Shown in pieces: positions 11,388 through 20,025 of a DNA stretch of 64,000 nucleotides; within the stretch, counting starts at the first letter, position 1; the number at the start of each line of letters is the position of its first letter. This DNA comes from Merluccius polli (Eukaryota > Chordata > Actinopteri > Gadiformes > Merlucciidae), in the NCBI GenBank assembly GCA_030340625.1, contig JAOPHQ010004263.1, positions 248,001 through 312,000 of the forward strand. The letters are read 5' to 3'. The translations under genes and the position numbers were made by a program. The notes beneath the pieces were generated by a model. It made no database searches, was not told the origin of the DNA, and saw nothing but the letters and a program-made list of their open reading frames with translations.

Positions 11388-14300
11388 TCACAAATCCAGG
11401 CGTACTGGAGGGCGTGAGGCTCTGCCTGAGAAAGTGACATATGGTGTGTTAGTGCCATCAGTAATTGTGTGTCTGATAGTCTCTCTGATGACAGGAGTGA
11501 GTGTATCTGTGTTACCCGGCTCTGAATCTTTGTCAGGTGTATCAGGTGTTGTCTGACAGGGTTGAGGGTGTTGTATGGCACGCATGTGTGTGCGATTTCT
11601 TCTGACCTGTCCCTCATCAGTGTGTATGATGTATGACCTGGGTGTTGTTGCATGTTGTATGACAGTCCCTTTTTTGTTCTCTCTTGGGAGCCACACATTT
11701 TGACCAGGTTGGAGCAGGTGCAGAGGACGCGCTCTGTGGCGTAAGTTGTAACGCTGTTGTTGTTTCTTCTTTGCCTGTTTCTCTGATTTCCTGTAACTGT
11801 TGACGTTGGGCCAACGAGGCCGTAGAGATGTTGGGAGCTGTGGTATGGTAGAGCGTATCTGCCTTCCCATGAGAAGTTGTGCCGGTGAGTAGCCGCTTTC
11901 CAGGGGTGTGGCCCGGTATGATAACAAAGCCTTTGCCTTCTCACCTCCTCCTTTCCACAGTCCTTTGACCGTAGCCACAGCACGCTCGGCCTCCCCATTC
12001 GCCTGAGGATACCGCGGGCTACTGGTGATGTGGGTGAACCCATACTCTGTAGCAAAGGCCTTGAAGGGAGCCCCACTGTACTGCGGCCCGTTATCAGACA
12101 TGACTGTTTCTGGCACTCCATGACGGCCAAACACATCCTTCAGAGCCGCCACAACAGTCTCAGAAGAGGCCACGTAGAGATGGGCCACCTCTAGGTAACG
12201 TGAAAAATAGTCCACTATCAAAAGGTAAGTCTTTTTCTCCCAGAAGAACAAGTCCGTGCCCACTCTCTGCCAGGGTCTGTCCTGCACTGGTGTAGTCAGC
12301 AAGGGCTCTCTGTGTTCTGCTTTGTGCTGTGAACACGTACTGCAGTTTTCCACCATCTGACTGATGTGTACAGACAGACCAGGCCACCACACTGACTGGC
12401 GGGCCCTAGCTCTGCACTTGACAATCCCTTGATGTCCACTGTGAAGATCATGGAGAATTTCTTGTCTCATGCAGTGGGGAACCACAATCCTTTGGCCCCT
12501 GAGTAGCAACTCTCCAGCCACGGTGAGACTTTCTCTTTCAGGCCAGTATGGCCCCAGGTCTGGTGGGAGGGCATGTTTTTCAGGCCACTCAGTTTTGCAG
12601 TAACTGATGAGCTTAGCACAGACAGGGTCAGCTTTTTGTTTCACCTGTATAGCTGTTAACCTCGCTTCTGTTGCAGGGAGGCTTTGAATGACTGTATCCA
12701 CGAACACTTTGACTTCTGCCTCATCGTCTTTTTCTTTTTGTGTCCATGTGTGTTTCGCAGGAGCTCTTGATAATGTGTCTGCAGTTATCAGGGATTTCCC
12801 AGGAACATGCACAATGTCAAACCTGAATCTGAGCAGCCTCAGTCGGAACCTCATCACTCTTGGTGGGAGCTCATCTAGTGCTTTGGTGCTGAGCAGTGGC
12901 ACTAGAGGCTTGTGGTCAGTCTCTAACCTGAACGTCAGTCCCAAGAGGTATGATGAGAGACGCTCGCAAGCCCACGTAGCCGCCAGAGCCTCTTTTTCGA
13001 TCTGTGCGTACTGTTTTTCTGTCTCTGACAGTCCTCTTGAAATGAACATGACGGGCTTCCATGTGTCGTCCGTCTGTTTCTGGGTCAAGACACCCCCGAG
13101 CCCAAAGGATGAGGCATCCGCCGAAACACATGTCTCTGCTGTAGGAGAATATGTGGCTAGCACTTGTGAGGAACTCAGTTCCGATTTAAGTCTTTGAAAT
13201 GCCTCCTTTTGTGGCGCCTCCCAGCACCATTCATTTTTTCCACACAGCAGATCTTTGATTGGGCGGGTGTATGAGGCCAGGTGGGGTAAAAACTTGCTGA
13301 GATAGTTGGCCATCCCCATTACTCTTTTCACCCCTTCAACGTCTGTTGGTTCAGGCATCTCCATTATAGCTCTGATCTTGCCTGGATCCGCCATCACACC
13401 CTCTGCTGTGACTCTGTGGCCCAGAAACGTGATGCTGCTCTTTGCAAATTCACATTTTTCAGCATTCAGGGTCAGTCCCTCACACTCCAGCTTTTTCAGT
13501 ACCTGGTGAAGTCTCTCGCTGTGTTGATGTACATCCTCTCCATACACCAAAATATCATCAGCATGACACACCTGACCTGCACACTCCTCTAGCATCTGTG
13601 ACATGCGACGCTGAAAGTGCTCAGGGGCCGACGAGATCCCGAAGGGCAGGCGGTTGAAGGCATATCGCCCAAATGGGGTGATGAAGGTCGTTAGGAGTGA
13701 GCTCTCCTCTGACAACGGGATTTGCCAAAAACCGGAAGCTGCGTCCAGCTTTGTGAACACCTTCGCTCCCGTCAGCATGGCAAGTGTGTGGTCGACTGCA
13801 GGGAGGATGTGTCTCTCTCGTCGCACCCACTTATTTAGGTGCGTCAGGTCCACACACAACCTAATCTTCTCACGAGGTTTGGGGACCACAACCAAACCAG
13901 CGCACCATGGTGTGGGTTGTGTCACTTTTGAAATCACGCCCATGTTCTCCATACGCTCCAGCTCTGCACGTACCTTGTCCCGAAGTGGCAGGGGTACCCG
14001 GCGTGGCGTTGACAGGGCGTAGGGAACTGCATCCGGCTCCAGTTCAATGGTGTATGGTTCCTTTAATTTCCCTAAGCCAGAGAACACTGTGGGGTATTGA
14101 GTTTTGACATCCTCCTTTTTTCCTTCTACAGTGTGGAGACGGCTTATTAGTTTGAGGGCTTCTATTGCAGGGAGGCCGAGTAGGGGCTTAGACAGATCTC
14201 CAACAGCATAAACAAGTTGTTCTGTTGCTCTCTCTTTTATGGTCAGTTTCCCTTTAAAGCAGCCTTTCACATCCAACTTGTGCCTGCCTGGTCCATACAG

Positions 14301-15302
14301 TACTTTTGGCGGTGATTGCAGTGTCCCATGTTTTTTAATGGAATGCATGCTGCTTGGGATTGCTGTGACCTCAGCCCCAGTGTCCAGTTTGAAAATAGTC
14401 TCATCCCCATTCAAACGTAGTAGTTCAATCCACTCACTGGGTTCTTTTGAGCACATTTCTCCCAAGAAAGCAAAATCCTCATTTTCATTACTTTCCATCT
14501 GCACCTGTGTAATGTCATGTACAACACTGCCTGACCTGCATGTCTTTGCGAAATGTCCCTTTTTGTGACATTTCCTGCACTCAGCATCACGGGCCGGACA
14601 GTCTTTCCACAGGTGTTTCTTTGAATGTCCACATCGGCCACATCCTGAAGACTGTGTGTCATTTTTCTCTTTTTGCCCCCTGCTGGTCTTTTTATATATA
14701 ACCTCCACTTGTCCAGTTGCTTGCTCTGTCCCTCTTATCACTGGCTGTTGTTTTTTCACTGCTGCACTCTGTTTCACTCTTGTAATAGCTTTTTCTAATG
14801 TTAAAGCTGCATCTAACTGCAAGCTTTCTGATAGCCTGGCATCTCGTATGCCTACAACTATCCGGTCCCTTATTAACTCTTCTCTCAGGACCCCGAATTC
14901 ACAGTGTTCAGCCAGTGTGTGTACTGCAGTAATGAAAGACTCCACACTCTCACCGGGCTCCTGGCTCCGTCTGTTGAAGCATGCTCTCTCAAATATAATG
15001 TTCCGCTTGCTGACACAGTGCGCATTGAAAGCTTCCGTGACGCGCTTGTATGACTTTTTCTCTGCGTCCGTCAGAGGTAGTACATTCAGAATATCTTCGG
15101 CGTCGTCACCAGCCGCATACATGAAAGCATTCACCTGAAACTCCTCCGACTGTTTGTCCAGTCCTGACGCTATTCTGTAGCGTTCGAAGCGTTTCATCCA
15201 TCTCGGCCATTCATTAGCGTCCGTGAAGTCAAACTTGCCTGGTGGGGCTAGCTGTGGAGCTGGCGGTGGGGCTGGCGGCGCGGCCGCTGCTGCTGCTTCC
15301 AT
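11388..15302 (-). CDS. gag-pol polyprotein of the nested Gypsy element
   Basis: A single frame of 1304 codons from ATG at 15302 (an Ala/Pro-rich start) to TGA at 11388-11390. The frame extends upstream into the LTR only through a TTG, so the ATG is preferred. Approximate domains: gag capsid region 20-215 (EWPRWMKRFERY); two CCHC zinc knuckles 221-255; aspartic protease with LDTGAE at 305-310; reverse transcriptase 430-640 with FTKLDA and an H-A-D-D active-site version; RNase H 725-845; integrase 930-1170 with HSGH/CSTC zinc site and D, D, E core residues (TDLFF, SDNGPQ, NGEAERA). No frameshift separates gag from pol. It encodes what the element needs for copy-and-paste transposition and may still be active. 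Confidence 0.9.
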   Translation of the reverse strand: MEAAAAAAPPAPPPAPQLAPPGKFDFTDANEWPRWMKRFERYRIASGLDKQSEEFQVNAFMYAAGDDAEDILNVLPLTDAEKKSYKRVTEAFNAHCVSKRNIIFERACFNRRSQEPGESVESFITAVHTLAEHCEFGVLREELIRDRIVVGIRDARLSESLQLDAALTLEKAITRVKQSAAVKKQQPVIRGTEQATGQVEVIYKKTSRGQKEKNDTQSSGCGRCGHSKKHLWKDCPARDAECRKCHKKGHFAKTCRSGSVVHDITQVQMESNENEDFAFLGEMCSKEPSEWIELLRLNGDETIFKLDTGAEVTAIPSSMHSIKKHGTLQSPPKVLYGPGRHKLDVKGCFKGKLTIKERATEQLVYAVGDLSKPLLGLPAIEALKLISRLHTVEGKKEDVKTQYPTVFSGLGKLKEPYTIELEPDAVPYALSTPRRVPLPLRDKVRAELERMENMGVISKVTQPTPWCAGLVVVPKPREKIRLCVDLTHLNKWVRRERHILPAVDHTLAMLTGAKVFTKLDAASGFWQIPLSEESSLLTTFITPFGRYAFNRLPFGISSAPEHFQRRMSQMLEECAGQVCHADDILVYGEDVHQHSERLHQVLKKLECEGLTLNAEKCEFAKSSITFLGHRVTAEGVMADPGKIRAIMEMPEPTDVEGVKRVMGMANYLSKFLPHLASYTRPIKDLLCGKNEWCWEAPQKEAFQRLKSELSSSQVLATYSPTAETCVSADASSFGLGGVLTQKQTDDTWKPVMFISRGLSETEKQYAQIEKEALAATWACERLSSYLLGLTFRLETDHKPLVPLLSTKALDELPPRVMRFRLRLLRFRFDIVHVPGKSLITADTLSRAPAKHTWTQKEKDDEAEVKVFVDTVIQSLPATEARLTAIQVKQKADPVCAKLISYCKTEWPEKHALPPDLGPYWPERESLTVAGELLLRGQRIVVPHCMRQEILHDLHSGHQGIVKCRARARQSVWWPGLSVHISQMVENCSTCSQHKAEHREPLLTTPVQDRPWQRVGTDLFFWEKKTYLLIVDYFSRYLEVAHLYVASSETVVAALKDVFGRHGVPETVMSDNGPQYSGAPFKAFATEYGFTHITSSPRYPQANGEAERAVATVKGLWKGGGEKAKALLSYRATPLESGYSPAQLLMGRQIRSTIPQLPTSLRPRWPNVNSYRKSEKQAKKKQQQRYNLRHRARPLHLLQPGQNVWLPRENKKGTVIQHATTPRSYIIHTDEGQVRRNRTHMRAIQHPQPCQTTPDTPDKDSEPGNTDTLTPVIRETIRHTITDGTNTPYVTFSGRASRPPVRLDL

Positions 15303-15373
15303 ATTTCCCTCGTTCTCGCTCTCCTTTTTTTTTTTTTTTTTTTTTTCAGGTTTAGTTTGTCTTCTGAGTTCAC

Positions 15374-15392
15374 GGATCCCACACTGACACCA
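15374..15392 (-). other. primer-binding site of the nested Gypsy element
   Basis: TGGTGTCAGTGTGGGATCC on the - strand begins directly at the inner edge of the 5' LTR. The leading TGG is complementary to a tRNA CCA end. The tRNA species is not certain; a leucine tRNA would be my guess. Confidence 0.6.
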
Positions 15393-15544
15393 TGTTGTGT
15401 TAGCTCTTACATTGGCTGATAACAATGACGAGACGGAGAGCGGAGTGCAGTTAACTCATGTTTAATTCTCAACTCAAGTGTGCATCACATAAACCGGTCC
15501 GTGTAGCAACCTCAACCTAGCATAGCTAGATCCCTTACACAACA
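15393..15544 (-). repeat. 5' LTR of the nested Gypsy element
   Basis: Partner of 11103-11254. Followed at 15545-15549 by GTGGT, the second copy of the target duplication. Confidence 0.9.
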
Positions 15545-17495
15545 GTGGTTGCGCCTGGGAGCGAGCCATCGACCTTGTCACAGCGCAGGCTGTGAATACT
15601 TCTGGGAAGTCTTGAACACACTTATCTGGCTCCCCTACAGGCAGAGGTACAGCTGCAACTACAGGAGGTGGAGAAACTAAACATCCACCCAGATTATTCC
15701 CCAAAATTAAATGGATGCCATGCATTGGAAGAGACGGTCTCACAGCAATTGTCACCTCACCATTTACAAACCCTGAACACAACTGAATTTTGTGTAAAGG
15801 CACCGAAAACGACTGTAAGCCTATTCCCCGAATCAAAACACACTTCCCTGTGTCTGATGCTGAGGAAAATTGCAAAACAGCGGCACAAATGAAACTCTCT
15901 GATGCTCCCGTGTCCCTCAAGATTTTTACTGGAACTTTATTTTCATCTCCTACCAATGACACCATGCCATTACTAATGAAAGGAGCATAATCAGACGCCT
16001 CTGACTCCACAGACTGTGCGTGTGTCTCACTCAGCTCCACTTCACACTTATCACCAATTTCAGCAGGCTGCAAATAGTCATCCACCGTCAAACAGGACAA
16101 GACAGTCACATCAGGCACATTAAAATTATTGGAGCGCGCAACCGAAACACAGGCAACAGGTTTACCCATGTCCACTGGAGCCCTACCACGTGCAAGCAGC
16201 ACAGGACACTCCTTCTTCCAATGTCCTACCTCGGAACAATAATGACATCGGTCATCAGCAACTCCCATCTGTCTTTCCTTGTTACTAGCCATGAGTGCAG
16301 ACTCACTGTAATTGTTAAAATTGCCACGACTGGAACGATGGTCCCTACGGTCATAACGTGAAGATGTAACATAACGCAACGGGGCAGCATAACGCGCAGG
16401 AGGCTCATAATATGATGGAGAATCAAACCGCATCTTACCTTTGTGTGTCAACACAAAGCCATCTGCCAGAACAGCAGCCTCCAACACAGTTTTTACCTCA
16501 TGTTCATTAATAAAGATGGCAATTCGTTCAGGCAAGATGTTCTTAAACTGTTCCACAATCAGCAACTCGCGCAATGCCTCAAATGTATCTACCGCCTCTG
16601 CAGCGAGCCAGCGGTTAAAAAAACTAGTCAATTCCCTTGCCATCTCAACATGCGTTTGACTCTCGTTCTTTCGCCAATTTCTGAAGCGCTGCCGATATGC
16701 TTCCGGAATAAGCTCGTAACATTTTAAAACCGCTTGCTTCACTTTATCATATTTTCGCCGGTCGCATCCTGTGCGCGGCCCACTAACACGGTCTGCAAAA
16801 GCAGCGACCTATCCTTATCGTTCCATTTCCTTTCTGTGGCTATATGCTCAAATAATAAGAAAAAGACATCAGGGTCCCGCTCATTAAACCTGGGTAAAAA
16901 TGTCACCATACCTGCCAATCCAGATTTAGGTGAGTCTCCATTGAGCTTACCCTCTTCTATCAATTTCAGCCTAATTCTGTCCACCTCTTGTCCGAGGTGT
17001 ATCTTTTCCAACTCTGCATCACGTTGGAATTTAAGTCTCTTCCATCTCTGCATTTAGTTTATCCCTTTCTGCTTCTCGCTCCAATTTAAGTTTTTCTAAT
17101 TCAAACAGACGATCCTTCGCTGTCTTCCTTTGCTCCAAATCGAATTTCCTTTGCTCCAAATCGAATTTCCTTTGCTCAACCTCGAATTTTTTCTCCATCT
17201 CAAATTCGAACAGCTGTTTTTGCTGGTCAAAAGTTAACCCGCTTAAGGTAGTTCTTACAGGCTGAGGAGCTTCAGCGACAGATAGCAATTTTGACTCACT
17301 AGGTATTCCCGGCAATACCCCCTGCTCTTTCAGAAATTCCCGAATAAAATCAACTAGCTGCTGTTTCTTTGCGGAAATAATTGTTGACGGCAACTCGATC
17401 CCATAATGTTCGGCCAATTTCACCAACTGTTCCTTGGTCAATGCAATGAACGAACTCTCCGCCGGAGCTTCCAAAAACCCCTCCAATGCACTCAT
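15545..17495 (-). pseudogene. gag and protease of the Gmr1-like element (two frame breaks, interrupted)
   Basis: From ATG at 17495 the protein opens with a KEQLVKLAEHYGIELP segment, then a Glu/Lys-rich coiled coil with repeated FDLEQRK heptad-like units. The next part (PRFNERDPDVFFLLFEHIA, then YELIPEAYRQRFRNWRK, FFNRWLAAEAVDTFEALRE) is strongly SCAN-like, as expected of Gmr1-type capsid. A CCHC knuckle (CHYCSEVGHWKKEC) and an aspartic protease motif (RDTGAS) follow. The frame breaks near 17045 and near 16740. The open frame then runs to the point where the second retrotransposon is inserted. Vertebrate SCAN domains are thought to derive from this kind of gag. Confidence 0.8.
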
Positions 17496-18140
17496 GATAG
17501 CAAACCACAGTCAATGACACTACTCACAATTAACCCACCAATGAAATTAACTACTGTGCGATCAAACAAAACCAAAACTAGCTCTCACTACAACAAATCC
17601 AACCAGGTTCCATAAGCATCACAGTTCGAGTAACAGGCAAATCAACTCCCGGAGCATCCCCCTAAACATTTACCCCCCACTATTATACCCTATCTTCACA
17701 CTGAGTCCGAGGACAAGGATCATTTACTCACCGATACCAATGTAGACGTACTGCCCCGACAGAAGTCAATCCAGCCGTTTCTGCATGGCGGTGCCCTTGC
17801 CCAGACCCAGTGACAGCCGCAACCTGTAAACCGTGTAGAGCGCTCTAAATGGGGAAAACAACAGCTCCCAAGAGGTTTTTCGCCATGCTACCAAACTGCA
17901 ACCAAACAGTAACCAAAAAAAATGACTGGAAAAAATTAACGCTGCAACACTCCTTCGACCCTTACAATTCCCACTAGACACCGCAACAAAAGGTACCCAA
18001 AATCGGCGGATCTCCCCAAACAACTAACGCACTGATAGTAGGCCCCACATAGGCTACGTCTGATGTCACCCATTCACAAATATCTACGGTGCCAAAACCA
18101 CCTACTATCGTACGTTACTACCAAAAATCTTGGAACAAAG

Positions 18141-18159
18141 AACCGGACGAGCCCCCATA
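18141..18159 (-). other. tRNA-Pro-like primer-binding site of the Gmr1-like element
   Basis: TGGGGGCTCGTCCGG on the - strand lies two bases inside the 5' LTR. It matches the well-known proline tRNA primer site used by many gammaretroviruses and some Gypsy elements. Confidence 0.8.
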
Positions 18160-18531
18160 TGTCACAACCACTCGGCTCGTAGAGCAGTTATGACATAAAA
18201 GGGAGACCACACTGATACGTACAATACAAAACATAAGTTTATTAAACTATAAATGAGGTGTCAGTAATGTGAGTTAACCAAAGAGTGTATCAGCCATGAA
18301 GTGGTGAAGTGCCAGTGTGGTGTAGAGCAAGGCTGCCGTCGGTTTGACCCATCGGTCTGCACGCAACGAGTGAGCCCAGAAAGTGAGAGCTCGCGAGAGA
18401 TCAGAGGAGGCCTCTCTTAAAGGAATGTCCAATCATCCAGCTGACAGTTCCTGTCCAGATCAGACCCCAGCGCCACCTGCAGGAATGGATATGAAATAGC
18501 AGACAGACAGGCAACCCAGCTGGGCGTGACA
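18160..18531 (-). repeat. 5' LTR of the Gmr1-like element (372 bp)
   Basis: Upstream LTR in transcription sense, TG...CA bounded, followed by AAGG (18532-18535), the right target duplication. It contains the 11-bp block missing from 7556-7916. Confidence 0.9.
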
Positions 18532-18799
18532 AAGGTTAAGTTAAGAATAAAGGGACAATTTAACAATACAGTTCTGTCAGTGACCCACAACAATGTATTA
18601 ATTGAAGTAAACAATACAGTACCTCGTAAATAACCTCTATGTAACATCTTTACAATAACTAATATTTTCATATTTTGTAGTGATTTAACTCTAAGTGTCT
18701 GGATGGAAGAACAGGAGAGAGAGGACATCAGAATGCAGTACAGCAGGAATTGGAGGTGAACAGTTTAGGGAAAGAAAAGGTAGGCTGGATGTCTTTCCG
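18532..18799. other. short unassigned spacer
   Basis: AT-rich sequence between the LTR element and the truncated Tc1-like transposon. No terminal repeat of the Tc1 element is present here. Confidence 0.5.
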
Positions 18800-19971
18800 C
18801 CAATCACATGGCAGCCAAATCACATGGCAGCAACTCAATGCATTTAGGCATGTAGACATGGTCAGGACGATCTGCTGCAGTTCAAACCGAGCATCAGAAT
18901 GGGGAAGAAAGGTGATTTAAGTGACTTTGAACGTGGCATGGTTGTTGGTGCCAGACGGGCTGGTCTGAGTATTTCAGAGACTGCTGATCTACTGGGATTT
19001 TCACGCACAACCATCTCTAGGGTTTACAGAGAATGGTCCGAAAAAGAGAAAATATCCAGTGAGCGGCAGTTCTGTGGGCGCAAATGCCTTGTTGATGCTA
19101 GAGGTCAGAGGAGAATGGCCAGACTGGTTCGAGCTGATAGAAAGGCAACTGTAACTCAAATAACCACTCGTTACAACAGAGGTATGCAGAAGAGCATCTC
19201 TGAACGCACAACACGTCGAACCTTGAGGCGGATGGGCTACAGCAGCAGAAGACCACACCGGGTGCCACTCCTGTCAGCTAAGAACAGGAAACTGAGGCTA
19301 CAATTCGCACAGGCTCACCAAAATTGGACAATCGAAGATTGGAAAAACGTTGCCTGGTCTGATGAGTCTCGATTTCTGCTGCGACATTCGGATGGTAGGG
19401 TCAGAATTTGGCGTCAACAACATGAAAGCATGGATCCATCCTGCCTTGTATCAACGGTTCAGGCTGGTGGTGGTGGTGTAATGGTGTGGGGGATATTTTC
19501 CTGGCACACTTTGGGCTTATTAGTACCAATTGAGCATCGTGTCAAAGCCACAGACTACCTGAGTATTGTTGCTGACCATGTCCATCCCTTTATGACCACA
19601 GTGTACCCATCTTCTGATGGCTACTTCCAGCAGGATAACGCGCCATGTCATAAAGCGCGAATCATCTCAGACTGGTTTCTTGAACATGACAATGAGTTCA
19701 CTTCAAATGGCCTCCACAGTCACCAGATCTCAATCCAATAGAGCACCTTTGGGATGTGGTGGAACGGGAGATTCGCATCATGGATGTGCAGCCGACAAAT
19801 CTGCAGCAACTGCGTGATGCTATCATGTCAATATGGACCAAACTCTCTGAGGAATGTTTCCAGTACCTTGTTGAATCTGTGCCACGAAGGATTAAGGCAG
19901 TTCTGAAGGCAAAAGGGGGTCCAACCCGGTACTAGCAAGGTGTACCTAATAAAGTGGCCGGTGAGTGTATA
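18800..19971 (+). mobile_element. Tc1/mariner-type transposon, 5'-truncated
   Basis: The transposase frame is followed by a 3' terminal repeat containing GGTGTACCTAATAAAGTGG and CCGGTGAGTG (about 19938-19968), the typical end of many teleost Tc1 elements. The inverse of that terminus is not found upstream, so the left terminal repeat and the element's left end are missing. The element cannot move by itself. Confidence 0.85.
18899..19935 (+). pseudogene. Tc1-like transposase with one frameshift
   Basis: ATG at 18899 starts a protein with an N-terminal paired-type helix-turn-helix (DFERGMVVGARRAGLSISE) and a second DNA-binding module rich in Arg. A DDE core follows: WSDESRF, then QQDNAPCHKA, and after the frame change the third motif region ending in IEHLWDVVER. 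Frame 2 stops at 19739-19741, while the reading continues in frame 1 to TAG at 19933-19935, so one indel lies near 19700, just before the last catalytic residues. Length is about 345 codons, normal for Tc1. Inferred non-functional. Confidence 0.85.
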
Positions 19972-20025
19972 TCATATGTCTATGACAATGTATGGATACT
20001 TAGCCTTTCTCCCTCTTGGCTTCAG

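Larger units (their letters stand above)
11103..15544 (-). mobile_element. intact Ty3/Gypsy LTR retrotransposon, nested (TSD GTGGT)
   Basis: Two 152-bp LTRs (11103-11254 and 15393-15544) look identical by eye and have TGTTGTG/CACAACA termini. The target duplication GTGGT is at 11098-11102 and 15545-15549. The interior carries a primer site, one long open gag-pol frame and a polypurine tract, all on the - strand. The target is the protease-integrase junction of the older Gmr1-like element. Identical LTRs and an unbroken frame indicate a recent insertion. Two zinc knuckles in gag and the overall layout resemble the Mag-type lineage; that assignment is from memory. Confidence 0.9.
7556..18531 (-). 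mobile_element. Gmr1-like Ty3/Gypsy LTR retrotransposon (defective)
   Basis: Two near-identical LTRs (7556-7916 and 18160-18531) begin TGTCAC and end GTGACA. They are flanked by AAGG on both sides (7552-7555 and 18532-18535). Read on the - strand, the element has a tRNA-Pro-like primer site, a SCAN-like gag with zinc knuckle, protease, integrase, and then reverse transcriptase with RNase H. Integrase before RT is the order known for Gmr1-like Gypsy elements. This copy is dead: gag has two frame breaks, integrase has a frameshift and an amber stop, the first half of RT is replaced by an inverted patch, and a second retrotransposon interrupts it at 11103-15544. Without nested DNA it is about 6.5 kb. 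Confidence 0.85.

Noticed and set aside
11363..12136. A 257-codon - strand frame overlapping the nested gag-pol
   Set aside because: Shadow of the integrase region in another frame; the gag-pol frame explains the sequence.
12688..15138. Several + strand frames opposite gag-pol
   Set aside because: Antisense shadows without motifs.
15303..15425. Upstream extension of gag-pol into the LTR
   Set aside because: The extension begins at TTG and encodes LTR, primer site and a poly-Lys run; the ATG at 15302 is a better start.
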